From Isoetes taiwanensis (lineage: Eukaryota > Streptophyta > Lycopodiopsida > Isoetales > Isoetaceae): a stretch of DNA of 64,000 nt. The notes below the pieces were generated by a model. It had not been told where the DNA came from and did no database searches. It saw only the letters and a program-made list of their open reading frames with translations. This document shows, one piece after another, positions 22,800 through 34,714 of this stretch (within the stretch, counting starts at the first letter, position 1; each line of letters opens with the position of its first letter). A program made the translations under genes and the position numbers. The stretch is taken from assembly GCA_021234155.1 (NCBI GenBank), contig JAJEKV010000034.1:7798028-7862027 (forward strand), read 5' to 3'.

Positions 22800-25146
22800 A
22801 TGACTGGATTGAGAAGAGCAGTTGAAGAGGCATCTACCCGATGCAGATGCTCCCCTTCGCCTGGATTTGCTGCTTCCCCATCTTGGGGATCCCTTTGGAA
22901 TGGCAAAAAATCTCAGGATTTTGCCTCCAGAACACCAAATTATCAACAAGATCATATTGGTCCCTTTTCAGGTCTCACAATCTGTGTCACAGGGCTTTCC
23001 AATGGTATACACTCACGTCAATAACTTGTCCATTCCATGCATCATGTCAATCTTAATTGATAATATTCTAGCATGCAGAGGCACGAAAGCAGGTACAAGT
23101 TGCTACAGAACGCATGGGAGGAACTTACAGCCCAGACCTTCACCAGGGTTGCACTCATCTAGTGGCTCAAATATCCTCTCTTTTACATTGCTTTCTTACA
23201 AGCTGCCTGTCTGATATACTTTATAAAAACTGAATTGGAAATAAAGCCTTGACTTGTTACGGCTGTTCTGGGAGGAAGTATGAACATGCTGTCAAAAATG
23301 GCATGTTTGTGGTCTCATTAGCATGGTTTGTTAACTCCACCAAGCTCAACAGTAAGAAGAGTTTAATGTTTCAGTCCCTGAGAGTTGTTAATTTGATTTT
23401 CTTATAAAATTTCTTTGCTTCTCAGAACGCATGGAGGAATCCCTATACGATGTTAGAAGATGTGCAAATGATGCAGAACCAGACCAGTTTAATAGTGCTA
23501 TAATTGTAAGTGGGAACGAGCCTCCCTGTGTGCCAAATAATTCCATGGCTTTGGTAACACAGTCCCCCAACGGGGTCCAGATACAACATGATAGGCCTAT
23601 TCTCTCAGGCATGTGCTTCTATGTAGATGCAGATATACCAAATGACATTCATCTAAAGGTAATGTCAAGCAGTTTTAAAATGAGAATTGTGTCATGATCA
23701 TTGGGTGAAACAAGCCTATTTCAGGTTATCGAAGCTGCTGCAAAAGGAGGTGCAAAATACCTTGCAGATTGGTATATTGGATGCAATGTAACTCACATAG
23801 TCTGTGAAAAGAGCTCACTAGCTAAGTACATAGGATTCAGGGCAAACTTAATTTCTGTAAGTGAAATGCATGTTTAGCATCATCATTGTTGTGCAGTTTA
23901 CCTAATTATAAACCTTGGTGTTTTCTTTCCCTCCTCTCTGCAGCCTATTTGGATATTCAAGTCTGTTACAGAACACAGACATCAGGACTTTGTGCAGATT
24001 TCCATGGATTTAGCAAGGGATTTAGGTTTGCTGCTCAATACTCCACGGCTACTCAACTACAGCAGAAAGGAGGTTAGCTTAGAATATATTTTCTAGGTTT
24101 GGAGAATTCTCCATTCTTCGCATTTCCTTTTCTTAAATGATGTGATGGAGGTGAAGCCAATTCAGAGGAACTGTTTCTAGTAGACACAAAGTTCACCTTT
24201 GAGCACTAACACAGGATCCATCTACTGTGTTCTAGAAAACAAATGGGCAGGAGCAAAAGAAGCTTTTAACCTTTCACCATGAAGGTGAACTCCATGTGCA
24301 AGAGAAGAAAATACAAGGGAGTATAGAGAAGATGTCTGCTGCCAAAGCTGGGGTGAGAAGGAGGCGTGGAGCCCTGGGGCAGGTATAAAATTTGACATGT
24401 TTTGCTTTCCTCATTGTCAAAATGGTTCAGGTTTCAACTTAATCAATTAAAGTTGCAGCCATATCGAACAAGACCTAATCCAAGTACCCCAAGGTACATG
24501 CTAGAGTTCCTATGCTGGTATGTTACAGAACCACCATCAACGGCTCAGTTGTTCGTCGGCAACAGTAGCACCCTGATACTGTAATTTCGATGAGGACATT
24601 GGATGATGCGTAAGTATTCAATCCCGTAGAAGACAGGTTTTATTTTCTCCTCATGCATGTTCACCACTTTATTCAGTGTCATTGTGATGGTTGTAGCGAG
24701 AAAGATGAAGTGATATACAAGGGACCATTTCTTACAATCCTGTTCCCAGTGGACAGATTTTCTGAGATGGGTCCTTCATCGCGTACATTTTTTAGTGAGA
24801 AAGGTTTCACAACACAACTACTTATTGAGAATATTTATAACTTTTATCAGGTAACAACCAGTCCTTGCTAAGATACTTATGTTAGACCATGAAAGACTGA
24901 TTTACCTAAACTGATCTACATTGCATGGTGGTTTTATAGGAACCATTGTCCACACAAGAATTAGAGATTGCAATTCATACTGATTCCAAGCATGCAGACA
25001 GGCTTCGTGCAGCATGTGCGAAACCTGAGAATATGGTAGCAATGAAGAAATGTGAATTTATTGGAAGCAAAAGGAGTTTTGAAGGTCTTAAAAGGATAAG
25101 TAAAGCAGATACATGCCAGGTTTATGAATTATATTTGAGTGCATGA
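22800..25146 (+). CDS. BRCT-domain protein, MEI1/TopBP1-like, ten exons
   Basis: Likely DNA-damage or meiotic-repair scaffold. Exons: 22800-23004, 23079-23170, 23261-23351, 23426-23658, 23725-23856, 23944-24072, 24236-24382, 24459-24493, 24697-24850, 24940-25146. Phases agree throughout, giving 474 codons before TGA. BRCT1 starts near residue 55 (FSGLTICVTGLSN) and runs through CTHLVAQ and GRKYEHAVKNG to LAWFVNS. BRCT2 starts near residue 188 (LSGMCFYVDADIP) and runs through THIVCEKSS to PIWIF. A lysine/arginine-rich linker follows, then a plant-type C-terminal block (LTILFPVDRF, AIHTDSKHADRLR, SFEGLKR). It is shorter than multi-BRCT TopBP1 proteins, so it may be a short paralogue. Intron 2 is AT-AC. 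The ATG at 22800 is the least certain element. Confidence 0.8.
23171..23260 (+). other. Likely U12-type AT-AC intron in the BRCT gene
   Basis: No GT donor ends exon 2 in frame. The exon instead ends in CAA at 23170 followed by ATATCCTC, close to the minor-spliceosome AT-type donor ATATCCTT. The intron ends GTTAC at 23260, and CCTTGACTT at 23247-23255 fits the U12 branch-point consensus at the right distance. Removing exactly 90 nt restores the BRCT1 frame from VAQ into the GRKYEHA block. Confidence 0.82.
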
Positions 25147-26425
25147 GCAATTCTGCTTTTTTCCCTTCTTGTGACCACTAATACCAATAACCAGTTCGTT
25201 GGGGAGAAGTCATAGCTGGATTTACATGCTCCTGCAGATCAATCTGTTCTTCCTCCAACGTTACAGATTCTGTAAAGAAATTGCTTCTCTCCAGAACTTA
25301 TTTTAACAATTCTTCATAATATTATCTTGTGCGTTATCCATCAATGAACTCATTATATCATCTCACAACCTGGATGCAATACTGCTTAAGCAGCTCCCCA
25401 AGATTTCCCTAGTTTGAAGAGCTATTTGAATGTCAAAAACTCATGAGCTGTCATGGGATCACACAAGATTCACAACAAACGTCCCAAAATGCTTATTTAG
25501 ATGGCGGAGATTTCAACCCCAATAGCTTCAAAGTTATTATAAGGATAATTCATTATAATTTAACAAAGACTCTTTCCTCTTGAAGTCTTGTTCATTAAAA
25601 GAGAGGGATTAAAAGACACAGATAATCCTTTTATTTCGACATAGAGATAATCCTTTTATTTCGACATAGAGTCGACAGTCAACCGCTTGTTGTTTCCCAC
25701 CCTAGTAGCAGAGACAACTCAATAACATTCATATACATGACATCAGTTAAAAAAAAAAAATGCAGACCTTCATCCATATCTAAATGATCGCCTTCCTCTG
25801 TCTCTGCAACGCCCTATAATGCGTAAGTTCAGGTAACTGGTATTTGATATCGAGGCATCCTAGTCTCGTTTGTTAGTTTGATGGGGGGGTTGCTTATTCA
25901 TTGTGTATTATGGAGATATGCAATCCCATGTCAACGTAATGCTTTTCCTGTGATCGTATATCTGAATTTGAAGTTTGCACTGAAACCTCCACTCTGATTG
26001 ACCATTAGAGTCAGTAATCGAGCCAATGAATAATTGTAAAAGTTGTGTTCATCCCTTAAACTAGACATAGTGATGGAGATTTCATACATCCCTTAGCCTG
26101 AATAGGCTATACCTGGTTACAAAGTGTATGTGACAAACGTTGGACCCATAGATCTGGAAAGTGTGCAAGAAATGTAGAAAATGCATAAGCTATGAAGAAT
26201 GTATCACGGTAATGAACGAAGGAATGAGTGAATGAACAATTAAATGAATTTTATCGTTATGGAGATCAATCGGTCTATGGGGCCCAATAAAGGAGCGCAT
26301 CAGACTTATACTGTATGGATTAAAAAACCCCCACCCTGTTGGGTTTTCAAGGGAAAAACTGTGGTGTAATAAGGATGTTGACAGACTGTACAAATATACA
26401 ACATTATGAAATATATATGCATGTC
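25037..26425. repeat. Local duplication, copy 1 (last BRCT exon and downstream flank)
   Basis: Contains the end of the last BRCT exon, its 3' flank and about 1.2 kb of noncoding DNA. Matching blocks recur at 26837-26912, 30464-30995, 33400-33838 and 34402-34655. No additional gene is seen in it. Confidence 0.75.
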
Positions 26426-26836
26426 AAGTGAGTGTCCGAAGCCATATCTGAGCCCACATATCCATGACCTCCTAAAGATATGATCCCAGCATCCATACCG
26501 AACATATGTTCAATAGCACGTGCAACGCTGGTCGGGCCTGACCAACTCAATGTAACGTGGCCGAATTTGTTTATATGCTGGACAACACTGCAGAGTGTGG
26601 CACCCGTCTTCAACGGCTTCCCCCGTGTAGCACTGAGTAATCCAATCCTGGCGTAGCTCCACAATCCATCTGACTGTCTCGATTCAGAGACGATGTACAC
26701 ATATGCGAATCGAAGCAATGATTCTGCGCTTCTCCATAGACAGATGGGTACGCAAGTAGCATTGGGGGCCCCGTTTTGATGTGGAATTTACGTGGTGCTG
26801 GTAATGTGCTATCTTGATCTATTCAAAGGCACTGGC
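26426..26836. other. Spacer between duplication copies; nothing recognised
   Basis: About 410 bp. A 104-codon minus-strand frame (26404-26718) covers much of it but matches no family I recognise and has no supporting context. Confidence 0.4.
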
Positions 26837-29800
26837 AATGAAGAAATATGAATTTATTTGAAGCGAATGGAGTTTTGAAGGCCTCAAAAGGATAAGTAAA
26901 GCAGATATATCCTGTGACACACCTAGGGGGTTGACGAGCAAGTTAACGTTTAAGTTTTAACCATAGGTTAGAGATAATTAATTATGGAAGGGATTATTAA
27001 GGGTTAGAAAATAAAGTAAATACGGTATTCGTATTATGCTAGCTACTTGACGAAATACCGGATTTGAACTTAAATAGTAAAGCTAAGGTTAGAAAGATCT
27101 TTAGGGGAGGGTGGCCATCCACGGCGGCAGACCCCACGCGCAGATGTGGCAAGCCCACGCGCAGACGTGGCAAACCTGTGCAAGGGTTTTCGTAGTTTCT
27201 CGTGAAGGCTCGATGGAGGAGAAGCGCAGCTCCACGTCGGTCCACCGAGGGCTTTGCCATAATCATCGAAGGCTTTGTTTTCAGAGGTAAACAAAGTTTG
27301 CATTTTCAGAAGTTAATTTCAGAAGTTATTTTTGATTCAAACATGGTAACAGGGGTAGATAGATCCACCTTCATTCTCTCAGTCTTGAGGCCATGTCTGG
27401 ATTTTTTATCATAAGCTTGGATTTCTATAGGGACAAACCAAATGTAGACAAGTGCTCATTGCAGAGCATTGATCTAATATGCAGATCAAATTGTCTGAAC
27501 AAACTGTACACACAGAGTCAAATATCAGGTGAAGCTTAGTTCTAGTCCTGAAATCTCCTATATATAATAAGGTCTAGGGAATAAGGCCTATTTATGATGT
27601 GAGACATCACCTCTATAAGGGATGCTTTTGTGAGCTGGGAGCTGTCTGTGATGTCCACCCAGTACCCACCAGTTACATAACAAGTTCAACAACTATTTAA
27701 ATGCAGACAAACATTAGTACATCCCCACACTGTTCAGTTTCTACTACATCATCCATCATAGTTATGTTTTCACCGTTACTTAAGAAGCCTATGGTCTATA
27801 TATTCTCTTGTAGCCAGGGTCTGTCCAAAGACGTGAATACAAACTTTATTCCATTTACATAAGTAGCACCAAAACCCTGATGGTAAGGAAGCAGTTAGCA
27901 CTCAGATAAGGTAAGGGCCAGATTTTGTTAAGCAGGATTCCAGGTGGATTACAACATCAAACAGCGCTAATGTTGGTAAGATGATAATCAAGTATTGTTT
28001 GCCTTACATGGTTTATCTGCCATAGCTAGCCTCACTCAGCTGGTTATCCTCCTCCTTAAGTTCTGGTTGAGGCAGGCTTTGCTGTTTATATGCCTGCAAT
28101 TATGACCATTGGATTTCAAGTATTTGAAACAAATTGATTGAGCTGCTTGATTACGAGGTAATCAGGTACAGATACTTCTAAAGGTGCCTGATTATCACGC
28201 AATTATGCAAGGAATCTTGATAATCAGGCTGGAACTTGCTCAGATGGTTGATTATGAGACTGGACTAGATGTTCTTTTATATAGATGCCATTCTCCATGT
28301 CATGCAGGGAAAATTGACTGCCATAAGTTTCAATAAAGATGTTGCATAGAGGAAGTGTCCTATTCCACGGCATTAGTTTGAAGGAAATGTGCACAGATGA
28401 TGAATTGTTTCATATAGATGGGTCCAGTGCAGGCCAGCAGAAATAGAAATGTTACATTAATTTCTTAATTTTGATTAAGAAAATTTCTTTGATTAAATAA
28501 TTAATTTTAGTGCATTTACTTATCTTAGTTTTGATTTCTTAATTAATTTTGTTTTGTTACATTAATTTCTTTTATAAGTTATAGGTTACGTAAATGTATT
28601 TGTATGCTTGGACTGTGTGCCATCCAAGTAATGTATCTGAGGTGTGCTGCAGGTTATGACACCATTTCTTCTTGTGGAAGCAGCACCGTAATTGCTCTTC
28701 AACCCAATCAATGGAATATGTACTATATTTGACATTTTTTAGACTTTTCTAATGCTGTTTAACAATTGGAACATTTCTGTTGTACAACCAGATTGTTTTT
28801 GCTCTGGTTGAGATGTAAAACAGTGGGAACTTTGTGGATTTGCTTTAATACAAGAATGCTTAACAATTTTTGATCATGATTGCTGTTAAAAAAAAGCTGG
28901 TTCTCTTCAATTTTGTTATTGTAGCCTTCAATGGGCTGCCTAGTATCCTAGGGGGCTACCACCTTAGCCCTGGTGGTACCACTACTCCCACCTCTTTGAC
29001 ACCTTATAGCTTGAGGTGGCATTATGTACTTGGCATGTTGTTAGGCCTGTATTGTAGGTTATCTCGTTGGGCACGCTACCATGTAGCATGCATAGCATTT
29101 CAGGTGTGCACATGGCTGCCATTCTGTTTACGCCCTTAAGTGAGCAGCCAATGGCCACCCTCCCCTATTATTAATAGGGAAGTGAGGGATATTTTCCTCA
29201 ACTTTAGGTTATAACATAACAAAAGGGAAAACGTCTTTTTATCAAAACAAGTTCCAGAAGCTTTTGTCTAGCGTTTCAATCTTAGCTACAGAAGAAGAGC
29301 AATCCGAGCAGGTGGGTTAACCGGAGCCAAATCCATAAGAATCCGTGAAGGCTTGGCCGCTAATGCTAGATTGCTATGTTTTGTTGTTGCTAAATCTATA
29401 GGAAGTATCCGGTTCCAGAAGGTTCTTGAAGCAGCTATGGCGGCTGCAAATCCCTGTTTCCAGATTAAATAGTTCAGAAACTTGCTCCTATATGTCGTGC
29501 AAAACGATGATACCTTAAAAAAGGCCTGAATATTGTTGAATCCGGCCAGTTCCGGCCCTTTCTTGTTGAGTTCCGGCCATCTCAGCCAAGTCCGCCCTGT
29601 TCTGCACAGTGCAAAGCTTCTGATATTTCTTTTTTAACCCTTTTGTCTCGTTCTTAACCGATATTTTATTATATTCTAAAAACCCTTGATAGACTAGTTG
29701 GTTAAGTGTATAGGCTGTTGCCCCATAGATCCAAGTTCGAGTTTTGGTTGAAACTTAACTTTTGTCCAGCTTTTCCTTTTTTAAGTCTTCATAACGTCAT

Positions 29801-30495
29801 ACCGCTCTTACCTATATACCAAGTGTTGGTTATAGGATTTCTTGCTAGTATTTAATGATTGTTGGAAGTTTCCTCTATTTGTGTTTTCTAATGCTTAACA
29901 TGGTTTGTGTGGAATGTTAATAAGATATGGATTAATTGTGTGAATGAACCCGCTCCCTTCGTCGATGCCGGAGGGCTGGAGCGGCTGAGCATCGCGCACA
30001 CCAGGTGATTGGTGTGTGAACGTGCATCCGTGTCGCGAACGGTGTACGTGAGAGCCTGGGCGAGGGACTGATCATCCCTGGATAACATTAATAACTGATG
30101 ATATTGTATTGTGATGTTGTGTTTCTTTTCTATTGAAGTTGTGTTGCCATATTGTGTTTCTTTTCCAGATTGTCTAGACCAGGTAACGGTTGCCCACTTA
30201 GTCCTTGTCCTTGACTAAGCCCCATCATTTATTTCTCTTTTCTTACAGATTATTCTAGTAGTTACGTGACCGTTGAGCGAGGGAAGCATGAGCGATAGAA
30301 GAGATGCTGTTTTGTGTTGAATTCCTATGTAGTTCCAATTGTAACTTTGAGCTTATGAATCTTATTAATGAAAGATATTTATTATCTGAGTCCTTTATTG
30401 AGTCCTTTATTTTCTCTCTTGTTTGATCTCAAGTGTTTAACGCTCTAGGAGCGTTTCATATCCCAGGTTTATGAATTATATTTAAGTGCATGAAC
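26837..30495 (+). pseudogene. Duplicated last exon of the BRCT gene, split and inactivated
   Basis: 26837-26912 repeats the FEGLKRISKAD part of exon 10 and 30464-30495 repeats VYELYLSA with its stop. The copy has an in-frame TGA (TTTGAAGCG replacing TTGGAAGCA) and is interrupted by a 3.5-kb insertion. It has no promoter or upstream exons, so it is not expected to be expressed as protein. Confidence 0.85.
26913..30458. mobile_element. 3.5-kb TG...CA insertion, possible large solo LTR
   Basis: Begins TGTGACACACC and ends GGAGCGTTTCA. It is flanked by TATCC on both sides (26908-26912 and 30459-30463) inside a duplicated exon, so the empty site is known from 25105-25125. TG...CA ends with a 5-bp duplication fit an LTR element. 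No internal LTR pair, PBS or pol frame was found, which favours a solo LTR or a heavily rearranged element. A decayed tRNA-like stretch (A-box-like GTTGGTTAAGTG, B-box-like AGTTCGAGTT) lies at about 29690-29755. Confidence 0.6.
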
Positions 30496-31137
30496 AATTC
30501 TTCTTTTTTTACTTCTTATCAATTCGTTGGTGAGATCTGTTCTTCGCAACATTACAGCTGCAGGTGCAATCTGTTCTTCTTCCAACGTTACAGATTCTGC
30601 AAAAAATTGCTTCCCTCCAGAACCATTGCTTCTCTTCTTTGTAATATTATCTCGTGCCTTGTCCATCAGTGAACTCATTATATCATCTCACAACCTGGAT
30701 GCAATACTTCTTATAGCAGCTCCCTACTATTTCCCTAGTTTGAAAAGTCATTTGAATGTTTTTGTGCTTCAACGTCAAGAACTCATGAGTTGTCATGGGA
30801 CGGCACACAAGAATCACAACAAATGCCCCTGTTACTCTAGTCTGAAATGCTTATTTAGATTGTGGAGATTTGAATCCCAATAACTTCAAAGTTAATATAA
30901 GCGATAATTCATTGTAACAAAAGATTATTTCCTCTTGAAGTGTAACTCATTCAAAAAAAGAGATTAAAAGACATAGATAACCCTTTATTTTTGTTTGCTT
31001 TGAGACCATTTGGCATAGGCCTGGCACAACAAAAGATTTTGGATGTGCCTGTTTAGCCACTACTACTAGTGTAGTCTTTGTAAGTTCAACTAAAATATTG
31101 GGGGGAGGGGGGGGAGAGGGAGGGAGGGAGGGAGGGA

Positions 31138-33019
31138 ATGAAATGAAATGAAATCTTTATTATTACGTCTGTGAGATCATCAGGTCTAGAAGACGTTCAA
31201 AACATACATTCATCATTATAGACCAATTCATCTAATATGTCTTCAGGTAAGAACATATCAGAGCTCTCCCCCTCAAAACCATGTTTAATATCTCCGATGA
31301 ACGACCTTAGAGTTTGAATATTGGTTTCTTGGACTTGCATCACCTCTACAAGAAAGTATCCAACAGTTACTGGAGGTAACTCAAAGAAGTCTACCAACGA
31401 AGCTACTTGTATAATTTTGCTCGAATAGACTGGTATGCAGGGCAAACTAAGATTACATGTTCTTCATCCTCCACTTCATTTACTCCACAAATCTTGCAGT
31501 ATCTTAACTCATGTGGTATATTTGTCCAACGCTCAAGACGATGTGAGCTGAGCCTCATTCTGCTGATCCGTGCCTTAGTTTCAACGATAGTCCTGCCCTG
31601 AGATGTGTTGTAACTTGAGGTTCATGACAGTTCTGTAATGCTCCTTCTTGACCTTCCGGGGTGCTCCACATTTTACGGATGGCATGCCTTCTAATCCAGC
31701 CTTCCTTCCTTCCTTCCTTCCTTTGATGTTATCCTTATTAGATTCGAGATCGCCAATATTCATCCCCCATTTTTTTAGCCACAACACTATAATTAGCAAA
31801 TAATTAACAAACCATCCCTTCTCTTGGCTACTCATAAGGGCCATGTGAGGTATACTATCTCATTCCGCACGGGCATGTATCTTAAGCAAGTACACAAGGA
31901 GCCTGCACAAAGCCTCTAGCTCCAGTGGTAGCATGCCACACTCCACTAGCATCATATCGTATGATGTCTGCATCTTCGCCCCCAGCTCTGCGTGAAAAAA
32001 CTTTTTTTGCACCTTTCCTATCTTTTTCCAGCTATGGCCTCCAAACTTCACACCATAAAGCACTACTGTTTGTACTAGGAAGATGTAAAGCATCTTCCTC
32101 ATGCCAAAGTCCCAAATCTCTGCTTGGTGGCACTTGCTTTGCATTGCATATAAGGCTTTTAAGCTTCCATTTACCCTCTGCTCTACAGCTTGGTTCCAGC
32201 TTGGACTTTTATCCACTATCAGACCCAGATATTTGTAATTGTCCACAATGTCAACTTGTTCCCCCTTGTAAAAGAATGCATATTTGTCTACCTTGTTTGC
32301 ATCAAAGACTATTACCTTTGTCTTGGCCATGTTCAGCTTCATACCCTTGTTATCACAAAACAAGGCTAGAGCATACAGATGCTTCTGCATTCCTTCTATG
32401 CTTCGCGATAGCAGCACAATGTCGTCTGTGTATAGGAGCAATAAAATAACATATCATGCTAAAGACATTCCATCACCCCCAATGCGGCTTGTCCAGTCTT
32501 CCAACTCGTCTATAAATAACCCAAACAAGGTAGGAGAAAGAGGGCGCCCTTGCTTGACCCCAATATTGCTTATAACCAGATCTGAACAGTTTTGAGATAG
32601 TGGAAATGACAATTGTACTAGTACTTTCTCATATAATGTTTTTACCGCATCCTATAGATCGAGAGGTGCTCCAAGTGCTTCTAATCTCTGCCATAAACAT
32701 CCCCTCTGGACCATGTCAATAAAAAAAACAAACATTGATTTTTTTGTGCCTTTTACTGAGTCGATCAAACATCTAAACGTTAGCAGATGATCAATCGTGG
32801 ACTTCTTCTTCCTAAAGCCTGTCTATCCCATGGCTCTTACATTGTGCTCCTCAGTCCAACTGCTTATTTATCATCAAGTATGGTGGCAAATAATTTGGAG
32901 ACAAGGCTACTAACCATTATCATTATGAAATTATTAGGATCTGTCTCGTCTCCTGATTTGTGCACCGAGATCACCCTGTTCTCAAAGCTGCATTAAACAA
33001 CGAGGTAAGAACCTCTGCT
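31138..33019 (-). mobile_element. L1-like LINE, 5'-truncated (LINE2)
   Basis: Minus strand. The tail at 31138-31155 is (ATTTC)n, preceded by GACGTAATAATAAAG. The flanks carry a GAGAGGGAGGGAGGGAGGGA target repeat (31114-31137, one unit longer, and 33020-33039). The best frame, 31860-32441, holds an RT palm with the active-site variant YTDD (LLYTDDIVLLS) and the DNYKYLG and LYGVKFGG regions. Further minus-strand RT remnants reach to about 32990 with stops. Endonuclease and ORF1 are missing. Inactive. Confidence 0.85.
31860..32441 (-). pseudogene. LINE2 reverse transcriptase fragment
   Basis: 193 codons from the RT active-site region to the start of the C-terminal domain. The YTDD box differs from the YADD of LINE1 and LINE3. 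The frame closes at 31860, and the zinc-knuckle part continues in other frames toward 31197, so it is broken. Confidence 0.8.
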
Positions 33020-33838
33020 GAGAGGGAGGGAGGGAGGGATTTAACGGCATGGAGACCAACAAAGGGCCATGGAAGAGATACAATCATGGTCAAGACACCC
33101 AAACAACAGAACATGGCACAATCCCCAGAAATCAAACAAAATAAATATTGTACTATTTAGCCTTGTCAATCTAAGGGTGGAAAAGCTTATGGTCTAGAAT
33201 AATTGTTGCACCTCCTATTTTTTTCCTTTTTAAGGTGTATATCCCTCACCTTGCACTATAGTTACACAACTGAAGAGGGGAGAGTTCCTCTTGCATTGAG
33301 AGACTAGTCCCTTTGATGTGGTTTCCATGTTGAAGAACATAAAGCCGACTAAGAGCATCTTGAATCAAATTAAAAGATGGCGAGGGCAGTCAATGCTAGC
33401 TACTCCCACCTTAGTAGCAGAGACAACTCACCAACATTCACATATATGACATCAATAAAACAATGCGAACCTTCATCCATATTTGAATGATCGTCTGCCT
33501 CTGCCTTTGCAACCCGCTATAATGCGTAAGTTCAGGTAACTGGTATCTAATATCAACGCATCATTTCATTAGTTTGATGTTTTGATTCCTTATCCATTGT
33601 GTATTATGGAGGTATGCAATCCCATGTCAACATAATGCTTTTCCTGTGATCGTATATCTTGATTTGAATTTTGCACTAAGACCTCCACTCTGGTTGCCCA
33701 CTAGAATCTAATGGATAATTGTAAAAGTTGTGTTAATGTCAAACTACAGATAATGATGGAACTATCATTCATACATCCCTCAGACTGAATAGGCTATACC
33801 TTGTTACAAAGTATATGTCACAAATGCTGGACTTGTAG

Positions 33839-34401
33839 CAATGTTGTTAAGTACGTCAAAATCCGTACGGTTAAAAAACGTTTTTTAAGATTTTTTGAAG
33901 ATTTTTAAAATTTTTGAAAAAAATCTTTAAAAACGTATTTTATATAAAATACGTTAAAAATCTTTAAAATCTTAAAAATCCTTAAAAATCTTTAAAAATC
34001 CTTAGACTGTGATTTTTTTTTTATCCAAGTATATGATATTCTTGAACTTATTTATCTTTGTATATAAAATTCTTATACTTCTTAACCTCTATAATAATGT
34101 TTTTCTGAACTTTCTTAAGAGATGCATGGCAAAACAGCTATGATATCTTTGTGCTTGAACTTTAGTTTCTAATAGCAGCATAAGCTTTTGATTTACTTGT
34201 TGGCATGCTACATCTTACAACTTGTAGCAAAAATGTGCATTTTAACAGTAGCAAATATGTCCAATAAAGCAGTGCAAAGAATGTGCAATTTTTTAATTTT
34301 TTTCATTTTTGGCCATACCAAATCATAAAAATCCTTTAAAAAACGTGAGGATTTTTATAGAAGTACTTTAAAAATAAAAAACGGGTTTTTTAACAACATT
34401 G
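33839..34401. mobile_element. MITE with 12-bp terminal inverted repeats
   Basis: 563 bp with ends CAATGTTGTTAA and TTAACAACATTG, flanked by CTTGTAG at 33832-33838 and 34402-34408. The homologous site in duplication copy 1 (near 26140) is uninterrupted. The interior is AT-rich with repeated AAAAATCTTTAAAAATCC motifs and no coding frame. A 7-bp duplication leaves the superfamily open. Confidence 0.88.
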
Positions 34402-34714
34402 CTTGTAGATCTGGAAAGTGCACGAGAAATGTAGAAAATGCATAAGCTATGAAGAATATACCACGATAAATAATGAATGAACGATTGAATTAATTTTATC
34501 GTCCATAGAGATTCTATGGGACCTAGCGCAGCAGACTTATTACTATCAAGATTAGAAAAACTTCTGCTCCAATGGGTTTTCGAGGGAACAACTGTGGCAG
34601 TAATAAGGATGCTGACAAACAGTACAAATATACATCATTGAATATATATACGATGAAGCCAAGTTAGAAAGATGAGCATCGTCCATATTGACCATTTCTG
34701 AAAGTAGATGATAT

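Larger units (their letters stand above)
26837..34655. repeat. Local duplication, copy 2 (interrupted by three elements)
   Basis: Second copy of the segment starting inside the last BRCT exon. It is split by a TG...CA insertion (26913-30458), LINE2 (31138-33019) and a MITE (33839-34401). Remaining blocks match copy 1 closely, for example at 33530-33620 against 25820-25920. About 400 bp around 30995-31110 and 33040-33400 has no counterpart in copy 1. Confidence 0.75.

Noticed and set aside
24494-24696. An additional BRCT-gene exon near 24560-24610 (reading PDTVISMRTLDD)
   Set aside because: No splice phase joins it without a stop, whereas exon 24459-24493 joins directly to 24697-24850 in phase.
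26404-26718. 104-codon minus-strand frame as a gene
   Set aside because: No recognised domain, no splice or promoter context, and it lies in spacer between duplicated blocks.
29685-29760. A functional tRNA gene
   Set aside because: A- and B-box-like stretches are present but the acceptor stem and anticodon arm do not fold. At best it is a tRNA-derived relic.
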